NCBI RefSeq assembly: GCF_000427905.1
Contig: NZ_ATYX01000007.1
Span: forward strand, 333,501-397,500
Length of the DNA: 64,000 bases
Direction of reading: 5' to 3'
Source: Thermocrispum agreste DSM 44070
GTDB taxonomy: Bacteria > Actinomycetota > Actinomycetes > Mycobacteriales > Pseudonocardiaceae
Under the pieces are notes generated by a model. The model made no database searches. It saw only the letters and a program-made list of their open reading frames with translations, and was not told the DNA's origin. Positions 34,829 to 43,819 of the stretch are shown here, in pieces; the first letter of the stretch is position 1; every line of letters begins with the position of its first letter. A program made the position numbers and the translations under genes.

Positions 34829-34843
34829 AGCAAGCGATCGCAC
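34829..34843 (-). promoter_or_regulatory. TetR-type operator site E (before APC permease)
   Basis: Read on the minus strand, GTGCGATCGCTTGCT matches the consensus at 13 of 15 positions. Confidence 0.62.
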
Positions 34844-35437
34844 AGTTTCACGCCCGAGGCATGTGGCGGGCCGTAGACGCTCACCGAGGTGGCGGCAGCC
34901 GACGGCCTCGTAGTGCTCATCCGAGAAGGTGCCGCAGCGTGTTCGTCACGCTCATCGCACGACGCTCAACATGACCCCATCGTGTCCATCACACCGAGCT
35001 CAACATGGCCTCGCCACGCCCACCGCGCGGAGGTCACATGACCCCGTCATGTTCATCGCACGACGCTCACCTCGTTGACCCGCTCGTCTCGAACACGACG
35101 TCCACGCCGTGTCATCAACAAGGCGCGGGAAGCACGGCCTTGTCCGCGAATCGTCCGCCGCACATGTCTTGACGGGCTCCGCACAGACGTGTGTTGCCCG
35201 AAGGCACCCGTCGGCCTCTTGGATCGCCCCGAAGGCACCCGTCGGCCTCTTGGATCGTGTCGCAGCACTTTGTCATCCTGCCGAACCGGCATCGGCCAGC
35301 TCCCTGCCGCACGGCACCGGCCTGCCCCTGGCGACAGCCGACGTGGGGCGGCACCCCATTGATTTGATTTCGGAGCACGCTGCACTTCGGCTGCCCCGGA
35401 TACCGTGACCGCCGCCGCTACACTGCTCCTCGACATG
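34844..35437. other. Gene-free region with short repeats
   Basis: No convincing gene. A 17-bp string TCATCGCACGACGCTCA occurs at 34952-34968 and 35053-35069 within a longer degenerate CATCGC/CTCAACATGACCCC pattern. A 31-bp unit starting CCGAAGGCACCCGTCGG is repeated in tandem at 35198-35228 and 35229-35257. Confidence 0.6.
35198..35257. repeat. 31-bp tandem duplication
   Basis: The unit CCGAAGGCACCCGTCGGCCT continues for 31 bp and is repeated immediately, identical over 29 bp. It lies in non-coding DNA downstream of the initiator tRNA. Confidence 0.85.
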
Positions 35438-35476
35438 CGAAACGCCCCCGGAGCACTTGTCTCCGAGGGCGTTTCG
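35438..35476 (-). terminator. Terminator of the initiator tRNA gene
   Basis: A 16-bp stem with one mismatch (35438-35453 with 35461-35476) and a 7-nt loop. It lies 5 nt beyond the 3' end of the tRNA on the same strand. Confidence 0.8.
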
Positions 35477-35481
35477 CCTCG

Positions 35482-35555
35482 TAGCGGGGACAGGATTCGA
35501 ACCTGCGACCTCTGGGTTATGAGCCCAGCGAGCTACCGAACTGCTCCACCCCGCG
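35482..35555 (-). tRNA. Initiator tRNA-fMet (anticodon CAT)
   Basis: A 74-nt cloverleaf read on the minus strand, beginning CGCGGGGTGGAGCAG. The anticodon loop is CTCATAA, flanked by the three G-C pairs (GGG/CCC) that mark initiator tRNAs. Position 1 (C) does not pair with position 72, another initiator mark. The T-loop is TTCGAAT. The genome does not encode a full CCA end here. Nearly identical to Streptomyces tRNA-fMet as I remember it. Confidence 0.97.
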
Positions 35556-36576
35556 TCGGTGATTCCCAGTGTACACAACCGTTTTGACGGCCTTCAGGGG
35601 GGTGGGTACTTCGCCGGCTGAGGCGGACGGGCGATCCTGCCGATCGATCGGCAGCCGGATGTCGCGTGCAGCGACCCGCCCCGTGAGCAGGCACGACCAC
35701 CCGCACTATGCGCTGGCGCTGAGCCACACGCACACCGCACTGGGCCACGACGCCGCCACGCTCACCCGATCGCCCACCGCTCCACGCGAGTCACTCGCGA
35801 TCGCGCCCGCGCCACCCCACTACGACATAGCCACCCCCACTAAGACATACTTCGGACGCCAACCACGGCGCCTCGGCGAAGCACTTTGTGGCAGCCTGTC
35901 CCGGGCCCAGGCACCCCTCTGCACCCGAAGCGCAGTGCCGGTGCGCCCACGCACCCCACCGATCCAAACACACATCCCGTGGCCGACCACAACGGCACAC
36001 ACCAGCGAACTCGCCTACAGCACCCCACCCCTCACGCAAACACCCCCTCCGCATCCAACACACAAAATCAGTGCGTCCACGCACAGCCCCCAGCCCGAAC
36101 GCACACCCCGTGGCCGACCACAACGGCACACGCAGCAAGCTCGCCTACAGCAGGCGCCCCTCGCACAGACACCAACTCCCAATCCAAAGCACCCGCGATG
36201 CACCGGTAGAGGTGCACGGGCGGCCCAATTCCCCCTGGCCCGTGCGGCGGCTTGAGCCAGGTGCGGCCAGTTCCCACACCCACGTGCGGCGTCCTGCACA
36301 GCCCCACGGTCAGCGGTGCGGCCATGAATCAGTCGGGCACGCATGTGCACCCGAATTCGCAGGGCTCCCACGCGTGTGCTCCGGTCCGCGAGACTCCCAC
36401 GCGTGCGCGCCCGAATCCGCGCGGCTTCTGCACACATGTGCACCGATCCGGTGCCGACGGTTCGAGTACCTCGTCCACCCGGTAGCCGTACCGCAGCCTT
36501 GAGGATGCCCGGACACGACAAAGCCGTCCGCCCAGCAGCGCGCTGACCGCCGGGCAGACGGCTTTGTGTGTCGAGG
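35556..36576. other. 1-kb gene-free region with C/A-rich repeats
   Basis: All open frames here are compositionally odd (Pro/His/Thr-rich one way, Gly/Cys/Val-rich the other), have no RBS and change frame across the repeats, so I call none. It contains the 131-bp imperfect tandem repeat listed separately and, at 36330-36460, degenerate repeats built on TCCCACGCGTG and CATGTGCACC. The tRNA promoter should lie just right of 35556 (TACACT near 35572-35577 on the minus strand is a possible -10). Confidence 0.6.
35930..36191. repeat. 131-bp imperfect tandem repeat, two copies
   Basis: A 25-bp core, CCCGTGGCCGACCACAACGG plus CACAC, is identical at 35976-36000 and 36107-36131, exactly 131 bp apart. 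Flanks match imperfectly over the whole unit (for example CTCGCCTACAGCA follows both). 131 is not a multiple of three, so this is not a protein repeat. Confidence 0.8.
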
Positions 36577-39576
36577 TCAGTTCCCTCCGGAGCCCGCGCC
36601 ACCGGACGACGAGCCGGAGCGGCCGCTCCCTTCACCGTTCTTCAGCTGGTTGTACTTCTTGCGGGCCGCTTCCAGGTCCTCCAACGCCTCAGCTTCGGCT
36701 TGGAAGTCGCCCTTCGCGCGCGCCGAGAAGTAGGCGTCCGCAGCTCGAGCCATCTCGTCGGCGACCTCCTGCAACGCCGCGTTGCCGGTACTGGGTCGCT
36801 GCGTCGGCGGCCGTTGTTGCTGCTGCTGGTCCGGCTTCTGCTGGTCCGGCTGCTGCGCCGGCTTCTCGGGCTCCTCGGCACCGTCTTCGGAGGCCCGTGG
36901 CGTCGTCGCGTACTTGCCCGCGCCGGGCAGTGCCTGGTCGAGCGCTTCGGTCAATGTCTTGCCGAAGCCGACGCGGTTTCCGAACGACACCAGCACACGC
37001 GCCAGCTGCGGATAACCACGCTCGGTGCGCTGGCGAATGTAGACCGGCTCCACGTACAGGAAGCCCCCGGCGACCGGCAGCGTCAGCAGGTTGCCGTTGA
37101 TGATCTCGACGTTCTGGTTGCCGAACAGGGTGCGCTGCTCGGTGTAGTCACCGTTGTTCTCGAACGAGTTCTGCACCTGCGCCGGACCACGGCTCTGCGG
37201 CGCGTCGTCGCCGATCGGCAACCGCAGCACCTTCATCTTCCCGTAGGTCTCCGGGTCCGACGACACCGTCATCCACGCCGCCAGATAGTCCCGGTTCAAC
37301 GGCGTCAACGGGCTGGTCAGCTGGAAGGTCGGCTTCTCGTCGCCCGGCGCCTTCATCAGCAGGTAGTACGGCGGCTGGTTCGCCGACCTTTCGCCCTCGG
37401 TCGGGTTGGACGGGACACTCCACCAAGCGGTGTTGGAGAAGTACTGCTGCGGAGTCTTGACGTGGTACTTCGTCAGCAGGTCCCGCTGAACCTTGAACAT
37501 GTCCTCCGGGTAGCGGAAGTGCTTGCGCAGGCTGTCCGGGATCTTCGACTCCGGCTCCACCGTGCCCGGGAAGACACTGCGCCAGGCCTTCAGCACCGGA
37601 TCCTGCTCGTCGATCGCGTAAAGCGTCGTCGTGCCGTCGTAGGCGTCGACCGTGGCCTTCACCGAGTTGCGGATGTAGCTGATCGGCTGGTTCTCGTGCC
37701 TGGCCACGCCGGTGAGAGTGTCCTCGGTCGCGTCACCCAGCTGCGTCTTCTGCGCGTACGGGAAGTTCGCCGTCGTGGTGTAGCCGTCGACGATCCACTT
37801 GATGCGGCCGTCGATCACCGCCGGGTACGGGTCACCGTCGACGGTCAGCCACGGCGCCTTCTTCTCCACCCGCAGGCGCGGGTCGCGGTTGTAGATGATC
37901 TTGGACGACTCGCCGATCGCCCCGGAGAACAGGATGTTGCGCTCGCCGTGCGCGATGGCGAACACCAGGCGGTGGAACAGGCCGTCGATCGGCACACCGC
38001 CCTTGCCTTGATAGCGGTGGGTGGTCTCGGCGGTGTCGAACTCGCCCTGCGCCGACTCCTCGGGGTTGTTGACGATCGCGTAGTCGTCCTCGCCGAACAG
38101 CTCGCCGTAGTAGATGCGGGGCTGCTTGACCTCGATCCCGATCGCCTTCGGGTTGATCGTGTCGCTGCGCTTGGTCAGCGGGTAGCCGCCTTCGGTGCCG
38201 CCCTCGCCGCTGTTGTCGCCGACGGCGCGGTCGATCGTGTTGGCGGGCGCCAGGACGAAGCCGTTGCCGTGCGTGTACACCAACCGCTGGTTGATCCAGC
38301 TTCGCTGGTTCTCGGCCAGGCCCTCGGACTTCAGCTCACGCGCCGCGACGATGTAGTCCTGCACCTCGCCGTTGATCTCGTACCGGTCGACATCCAGCTT
38401 CTTCGGGAAGCCGTAGAAGTTCTCCCGCGCCACCTGCTGGGTGAACGTCGGCTCCAGCACGCTCGGGTCGAGCAGGCGGATCCGCTCGATGGTCTCCCTG
38501 GCTTCGGCGATGTCCTCCTCGGTCGCGGAGGTCTTCGGCCGGTAGTCGACGAACTCGATGTTGTCCAGCTTGTAGGCGAACTTGGTCGCCTCCATGTTGC
38601 GCCGGATCGCTTCGGCTTCCTTCTCGATCTCGTTCGGCTTGACCGAGAACTGCCACAGCAGCGCCGGCCAGGCCTGCCCGACCAGGATGCTGGACACCAG
38701 CAGCAACGCCAGCGCGATCGCGGGAAGCACGAGGTTACGCAGGAAGGCACCGACGAACAGGGCGCCCGCACAGAACACCGCGATGCTCATCAGGATGAGC
38801 TTGGCCGGCATCACCGCTTGCAGGTCCGTGTAGCTGGCGCCGGTGAACAGCTCGTTGCGGCCGTTGAGCAGCAGGTTGTACCGGTCCATGTAGTAGTCGA
38901 GCGCCAGGACCAGCACGAAGATGCCCGCGGTGACCGCCAGCTGGATGCGCGCGGCGTTGGTCAGCTGGGCGCCGCGGCCGGCCAGCCGGACGCCGCCGAA
39001 GATGTACTGCACCACCACCGCGGCGACGAACGCGACCACGAGCGCGACGAAGACCCATGTGATCGCCCAGTTGTAGAAGGGCAGGTCGAACACGTAGAAG
39101 CCGATGTCGTGCCCGAACTCGGGGTCCTTCCTGCCGAAATCGCCGCCATGCAGGAAGAGCTGGACGGTCTCCCAGCCGCTTTGCGCGGACAGTCCGGCGA
39201 CGGCACCGACCACGATCGGGATGCCGATCCCGAACAGCCGCACGCGGGCGACGATGGTCGACCGGTACCGCGCCAACGGGTCGTCCTGGCTGACCACGGG
39301 GACGAAGACGGGCCGGTTGCGGTAGGCGAGGAACAGTGACAGGAATGCCGCCCCGCCGACCACGACGCCGACCACGAGGAACAGCACCACGCGGGTCAAC
39401 AGGACGGTGGTGAAGACGTTCCGCGCGCCGACTTCTCCGTACCACAACCAGTCGATGTAGGCGCCGATCAGCCTGCTGCCCAGAACCAGGGCGGCAACCA
39501 GCACCGCACCGATGATCAACAGGACTCGACTACGCCTGGTCAGCCTTGGCACGCTGACGGGAGGCCGATTGGCCAC
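36577..39576 (-). CDS. UPF0182-family integral membrane protein
   Basis: A 999-aa protein of the UPF0182 family found across actinobacteria. About seven transmembrane helices fill residues 15-310, and a large extracytoplasmic domain follows with highly conserved segments (RPVFVPVVSQDDPLARYRST, YVFDLPFYNW). The C-terminal 120 residues are low-complexity: a Gln/Pro tract, a helix (EVADEMARAADAYFSARAKG) and a Gly/Ser tail. GTG 39576 gives the family-typical start (ANRPPVSVPRLTRRSR) and has AGGAG upstream. Function unknown; the neighbour order resembles M. tuberculosis Rv3193c. Confidence 0.93.
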   Translation of the reverse strand: MANRPPVSVPRLTRRSRVLLIIGAVLVAALVLGSRLIGAYIDWLWYGEVGARNVFTTVLLTRVVLFLVVGVVVGGAAFLSLFLAYRNRPVFVPVVSQDDPLARYRSTIVARVRLFGIGIPIVVGAVAGLSAQSGWETVQLFLHGGDFGRKDPEFGHDIGFYVFDLPFYNWAITWVFVALVVAFVAAVVVQYIFGGVRLAGRGAQLTNAARIQLAVTAGIFVLVLALDYYMDRYNLLLNGRNELFTGASYTDLQAVMPAKLILMSIAVFCAGALFVGAFLRNLVLPAIALALLLVSSILVGQAWPALLWQFSVKPNEIEKEAEAIRRNMEATKFAYKLDNIEFVDYRPKTSATEEDIAEARETIERIRLLDPSVLEPTFTQQVARENFYGFPKKLDVDRYEINGEVQDYIVAARELKSEGLAENQRSWINQRLVYTHGNGFVLAPANTIDRAVGDNSGEGGTEGGYPLTKRSDTINPKAIGIEVKQPRIYYGELFGEDDYAIVNNPEESAQGEFDTAETTHRYQGKGGVPIDGLFHRLVFAIAHGERNILFSGAIGESSKIIYNRDPRLRVEKKAPWLTVDGDPYPAVIDGRIKWIVDGYTTTANFPYAQKTQLGDATEDTLTGVARHENQPISYIRNSVKATVDAYDGTTTLYAIDEQDPVLKAWRSVFPGTVEPESKIPDSLRKHFRYPEDMFKVQRDLLTKYHVKTPQQYFSNTAWWSVPSNPTEGERSANQPPYYLLMKAPGDEKPTFQLTSPLTPLNRDYLAAWMTVSSDPETYGKMKVLRLPIGDDAPQSRGPAQVQNSFENNGDYTEQRTLFGNQNVEIINGNLLTLPVAGGFLYVEPVYIRQRTERGYPQLARVLVSFGNRVGFGKTLTEALDQALPGAGKYATTPRASEDGAEEPEKPAQQPDQQKPDQQQQQRPPTQRPSTGNAALQEVADEMARAADAYFSARAKGDFQAEAEALEDLEAARKKYNQLKNGEGSGRSGSSSGGAGSGGN

Positions 39577-39716
39577 AGCACACACTCCTGGGTCGGTGAC
39601 ATCCGCCCGTGGGCGCCATCGGCTTGTGATGGCCCCCACCCAATGTCTACTTAACTCTACGGACCACGGGGAAAGTTCCCCGGCCGGGTCCGCCCCGCTC
39701 CTGGCAGGATAGGCCC

Positions 39717-40250
39717 ATGAGCAATGTCAGCGACGTGGCGATGGCCGCGCGGGAAGTGGAAGAGTTCGTCGCGGCCGCCGGCTGGGACCAGCCGCCGCAG
39801 CTGTTCGCCCTGGTCCCGACCGCCGACATCCTGGCAGAGCAGCCGGAACTCGCCGCGCAGCTGAATGCCGAGGCAGCGTTGACCCCGGTCGCCCAGGACG
39901 CCCTGCCGGAAGCGGAGGATCTCGGCGAGGCACTGGCCAGGATCACGTGGCCGGAAGCGGTGCGCGGATGCGCGATCTGCCAGGAGATCGTGGTGCTGTC
40001 ACCGGACGCCGAGGAGTCCCTGCCCGACGACGGTGACGTCGCCAGGCTGCAGCAGGCAGCGGCCCAGCATCCCGAACGCACCGAGGGGCGCCTTGTCGCT
40101 GCCGTGTCACGCGACGGTACCCGGGCGTGCGTGCTGCGGCTGCGCGGAGTCGCCGTCGACGAGGACGGCGAACCCGTGGACGAGCTGGTCGAGCATCCAG
40201 ACCTCGCCCCCGGCTTGCTCGACGCGCTGGCGGCCACATTCGAACCGTAA
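39717..40250 (+). CDS. PPA1309-family conserved protein
   Basis: A 177-aa soluble protein with the conserved actinobacterial segments VEEFVAAAGWDQPPQLFALV, WPEAVRGCAICQEIV and GTRACVLRLRG. I recognise it as the PPA1309 family, function unknown. It is divergent from the UPF0182 gene, as in many actinobacteria. Confidence 0.88.
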   Translation: MSNVSDVAMAAREVEEFVAAAGWDQPPQLFALVPTADILAEQPELAAQLNAEAALTPVAQDALPEAEDLGEALARITWPEAVRGCAICQEIVVLSPDAEESLPDDGDVARLQQAAAQHPERTEGRLVAAVSRDGTRACVLRLRGVAVDEDGEPVDELVEHPDLAPGLLDALAATFEP

Positions 40251-40253
40251 GCA

Positions 40254-40373
40254 CGTTCGGAACGGTCATCCCTGCGTGCGGACCGTCATCCGTGTGTTCG
40301 GACCGTCACCCGTGCGCGCGGACGGTCATCCATGCGTTCGGAACGGTCATCCATGCGTTCGGAACGGTGAGCT
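40254..40373. repeat. Six-copy array of a 20-21-bp repeat
   Basis: Six imperfect units follow each other without spacers, consensus GCGTTCGGAACGGTCATCCAT, starting near 40254, 40274, 40294, 40314, 40334 and 40355. Several copies contain the dyad CGTTC-G-GAACG. The array starts 4 bp after the stop codon of the PPA1309-family gene. Confidence 0.85.
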
Positions 40374-40885
40374 GCGCGTTCTGACGTACCCACGTCGGAG
40401 CCGCCGACATGGTCGTGGCATGGTCTCGCCACGACCTGGCATCAGTGACCGTGGGGTCGGGCACCAGTAGCTGTGCTCGCCCCGACGGCCATGGTCGGCT
40501 GCAACCACGAAAGCCCGCAGCCGCTGCGGATGCCGACACCCAAAGCCCTCAGCGAGGCCTGGCCGAAACCGTCAGCACCGCACCCGGAGCCCTCAGCACG
40601 AAGCCATCGACACGACGCCGAGACCGCCGTCAGTACGAAGCCTGACCAGAAGCCTTCACACGAATCGTGATAGCCGTCGGTACGACGCCCAGCCAGAAGC
40701 CTTCTGCGCGACGCCCGGAGCCGCCCGTCTTCCTGGCGTCCCCAGTCAATAGCCGCCCTCTTGGCGTCCCAGGCAATAGCTCCACTGCGTTGAGCCGCCG
40801 GCTTTGAGCCACTGGCCAATCGCTTCGCGCTTGGAGCCGCCCAGCCACTCGCTTGGCGCCCTGGTGTGGGAGGCAGCCTGCGACC
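40374..40885. other. Gene-free region after the repeat array
   Basis: No gene seen. The sequence is rich in degenerate GAAGCC, GACGCC and GAGCCGCC strings. TTGAGCCGCCGGC near 40793 recurs in similar form near 48170. Confidence 0.5.
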
Positions 40886-42250
40886 TCAACAACTCGGCAC
40901 GGGCAGGCCCTTGTCGAGGTTTTCCAGCGCCTGGACGGCTTCGGCCAGCTTGCTGACCTTCACCAGACGCAGGCCGTCCGGGGCCGATTTCGCTGCTTCT
41001 GCGCAGTTCTCCGCAGGCACCAGGAACACCGTGGCACCGTCGTCGCGCGCCGCGGCGAGCTTGAACGAGACACCACCGATCGGCCCGATCGTGCCGTCGG
41101 GGGTGATCTCACCGGTTCCGGCCACCCGCCGCCCGCCGGTCAGTTCACCCGGGGTCAGGCGGTCCACGATGGCCAACGCGAACATCGTGCCCGCGGACGG
41201 CCCACCGACGTCGGCCAACTTGATGTCGACGGACAAGCCGGGTAGCTCCGGGCGCGCGCCGACCACCACGCCGAGGAGACCTTCCGATCGACCGTCGTCG
41301 GCTTTGCCGAGGGTGATCGTCGCGGTCCTGGTGCGTTCTGCCTGCGTCTCGCTGGCTTTCGCCTTGTCCTTTGTGCCGTCCTTGGCGTCCGCGTCGGCGT
41401 CTGCTTTGCCAGCCCCCCGTTCGGCTTCGTCGGCACCTCTGCCCTTGTTCTGTTCGCTCGTGTCTTTGCCGGTGCCGCCCCGGCCGGCACCTTCACCACC
41501 GGCCTTCTCGCCGGCCTCGGCGTCGGCTTCGCGGAAGGTCACCGTGATCTTCTCGTTGGGCTTGGTGCCCTTCAACGCGTCGAGCACGTCTTGTGGGGTC
41601 GAGACCTTCCTGCCGTTCACCTCGACCAGCTCGTCGCCCGGGTCCAGCACCCGGGCGGCCTCTTCTCTCGTCACCTCTTGGACGACCACCGTGTAGCGGA
41701 TCCGCTTGCCTACTGCGGCACCGGATTCCTTCAGATACGCCAGAGCTGCCGAAACCGCGGCGTCTTGCGAGTCGACGAACTGCTGCGCGTTCTTCTGTTT
41801 GACCTCTTCGTCGGTTTCGCCGGGCGGGAAGTACAGCTCGCGCGGCGCCAGCGCGTAACTTCCGCTCGCCCACAGCCCCAATGCACCGAGCAGTGTGACG
41901 CCGTCCTGCACGGCCACCGTGGTCAGCCGCAGCTCACCGGATGTCTCGTAGGTCTTGGAACCGCTGATCGCGATCAACGGACCGTCCTCGGTCTCAGCCA
42001 GCGTGTCGTGCGTGGGCCCGGGCCCGAGCGCCACGTACGGCACTCGCACGAACGTGCCGACCAGGCCGAAGACGAGCACGATCACCATGCTCCACACGAT
42101 GGTCCAGCCGCGGCGGGTCAGGTGAAGTCCCCCGCTCGCGATATGCGAAGCACGCTCACGGTCGGCACGCGAGTGGCGTCGACGATCGCCCAGCGCACCG
42201 TGCTCACGGCCTGCGGCGCCTTGCTGTGATGAGTTCTCTGGCCTGTTCAC
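40886..42250 (-). CDS. PDZ-domain Lon-like serine protease (YlbL family)
   Basis: A 454-aa membrane-anchored protease. A short basic head precedes one transmembrane helix (WSMVIVLVFGLVGTFVRVPYV). A PDZ domain (ARVLDPGDELVEVNGRKVST) and a C-terminal Lon S16-type protease domain follow. The catalytic Ser lies in GGPSAGTMFAL near residue 350 and the Lys in SFKLAAARDDGA near 395. An unusual charged, low-complexity insert of about 60 residues (Glu/Gly/Lys/Asp-rich) interrupts the PDZ domain between two strands. The start is uncertain: GTG 42250 is preferred. The order next to UPF0182 and DUF2342 genes matches Rv3194c. Confidence 0.88.
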   Translation of the reverse strand: MNRPENSSQQGAAGREHGALGDRRRHSRADRERASHIASGGLHLTRRGWTIVWSMVIVLVFGLVGTFVRVPYVALGPGPTHDTLAETEDGPLIAISGSKTYETSGELRLTTVAVQDGVTLLGALGLWASGSYALAPRELYFPPGETDEEVKQKNAQQFVDSQDAAVSAALAYLKESGAAVGKRIRYTVVVQEVTREEAARVLDPGDELVEVNGRKVSTPQDVLDALKGTKPNEKITVTFREADAEAGEKAGGEGAGRGGTGKDTSEQNKGRGADEAERGAGKADADADAKDGTKDKAKASETQAERTRTATITLGKADDGRSEGLLGVVVGARPELPGLSVDIKLADVGGPSAGTMFALAIVDRLTPGELTGGRRVAGTGEITPDGTIGPIGGVSFKLAAARDDGATVFLVPAENCAEAAKSAPDGLRLVKVSKLAEAVQALENLDKGLPVPSC

Positions 42251-42370
42251 GGACGTCCTGTCAAGCGGAGTCGACGAAACATGTTCCGGTAACGAGGACC
42301 CTACGCGATCGGTGGGATCCGATCGCGCTGGGCTGAACACGACATCGGGCAAGCCGCGTACCGTAGAGGC

Positions 42371-43813
42371 ATGAACGATTTCCCGTTCGGCTTCGGCCCC
42401 TCCGACCCGGACAAGCGCGGTGAGGGCGAGTCCCGCGAGCCGTCCGGCTTCGGCTTCGGGGCGCCGGGCGGTGGCCCGCAAGGCGCCGAGGCCTTCGCAC
42501 AACTCGGTCAGATACTCAGCCAGCTGGGCAGCATGCTCAGCCAGGCGGGGTCGTCCTCCGGGCCGGTCAACTACACCATCGCGAAACAGATCGCGCTGCA
42601 ACGGTTGAGCAGCAGCGGGCAGGCGTCGAGCTCCGACAACGAGAGCACCGCCGTCCGCGACGCCGGCCACCTCGCCGAGCTGTGGCTGGACGCCGCGACG
42701 ATCCTGCCTGTCGGCGCCTCGAGGACAGTCGCCTGGTCCGCGCGCGACTGGGTCGAGAAGACGCTGGACACCTGGCAGCACTTGTGCGACCCGGTCGCCC
42801 AACGAGTCGCCAATGCCTGGGTGAACGCGCTGCCCGAGGAGGCCAAGCAAGCCGCCGGCCCGTTGCTGTCGATGATGAGCCAGATGGGCGGGATGGCGTT
42901 CGGCACCCAGCTCGGTCACGCGCTGGCTCAACTGGGTTCCGAGGTGCTGACCTCGACCGAGGTCGGATTGCCACTCGGCCCCGACGGCACGGCCGCGTTG
43001 CTGCCTGCCAACATCCAGAAGTTCACCGAGGGCCTGGAGCGGCCGAGCAGCGAGGTGCTTGTCTTCCTCGCCGCGCGTGAAGCCGCCCACCATCGGCTGT
43101 TCTCCCACGTGCCGTGGCTGCGGCAGCGCCTGCTCGCCACCGTCGAGGAGTTCGCCCGTGGGATCACGGTGAACACGCAGGCACTCCAGGACCTCGCCGG
43201 TCAGATCGACCCGGCGAATCCCGCGAGCGTCGAAGAGGCGTTGTCATCCGGTCTCCTCCAACCACAAACGACTGATGAACAAAAGGCAGCCCTCGCCCGG
43301 TTGGAGACGTTGCTCGCCCTGGTGGAGGGCTGGGTCGACGTGGTCGTCGCCGATGCCGTGGGCGATCGCCTCCCCGGTGCCGATGCTCTCCGCGAGACGT
43401 TGCGCAGGCGGCGCGCCTCCGGCGGTCCCGCGGAGCAGACCTTCGCCACACTGGTCGGGCTCGAGCTACGGCCGCGCAGGCTGCGCGCCGCCTCGGCCCT
43501 GTGGAAGCTCGTCGGCGATCAGCACGGCATCGACAAGCGGGACAATCTGTGGTCCCACCCGGACCTCATGCCGACCGCGGACGACCTCGACGATCCGCTC
43601 GAGTTCGCCGAGCGCCTGGGCGCCGACGCGTCGGGTTTGGCCGACTTCGACCCGATCGCCGAGCTCAACCGCACGGAAAAGGCGACCGAAGACCGGGCCG
43701 GGGATGCGGACTCCGGCGACACCCGGGACGCCGCTTCGAAAGGGACAGAAGGCGACACCCCGGGAAACACGGAGAACGACGACCCCGGCACCGGCCCGCG
43801 CACTGACGGCTGA
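42371..43813 (+). CDS. DUF2342-family zinc-dependent metalloprotease-like protein
   Basis: A 480-aa protein of the actinobacterial DUF2342/zinc_met family. A Gly-rich head and helix (AFAQLGQILSQLGSMLSQAG) precede the conserved core with LWLDAATILP, GGMAFGTQLGHALAQLG and the motif REAAHHRLFSHVPW near residue 236, a variant of HExxH. The last 50 residues are acidic and disordered. It is divergent from the PDZ protease gene and matches the Rv3195 position. Confidence 0.9.
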   Translation: MNDFPFGFGPSDPDKRGEGESREPSGFGFGAPGGGPQGAEAFAQLGQILSQLGSMLSQAGSSSGPVNYTIAKQIALQRLSSSGQASSSDNESTAVRDAGHLAELWLDAATILPVGASRTVAWSARDWVEKTLDTWQHLCDPVAQRVANAWVNALPEEAKQAAGPLLSMMSQMGGMAFGTQLGHALAQLGSEVLTSTEVGLPLGPDGTAALLPANIQKFTEGLERPSSEVLVFLAAREAAHHRLFSHVPWLRQRLLATVEEFARGITVNTQALQDLAGQIDPANPASVEEALSSGLLQPQTTDEQKAALARLETLLALVEGWVDVVVADAVGDRLPGADALRETLRRRRASGGPAEQTFATLVGLELRPRRLRAASALWKLVGDQHGIDKRDNLWSHPDLMPTADDLDDPLEFAERLGADASGLADFDPIAELNRTEKATEDRAGDADSGDTRDAASKGTEGDTPGNTENDDPGTGPRTDG

Positions 43814-43819
43814 TCGGCG

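Noticed and set aside
35569..36502. Pro/His/Thr-rich open frames beside the tRNA gene
   Set aside because: Low-complexity frames in repeats whose period is not a multiple of three, without RBS, equally long on both strands.
40254..40373. Possible CRISPR array
   Set aside because: Units of 20-21 bp abut without spacers and no cas genes are present; it is a plain tandem repeat.
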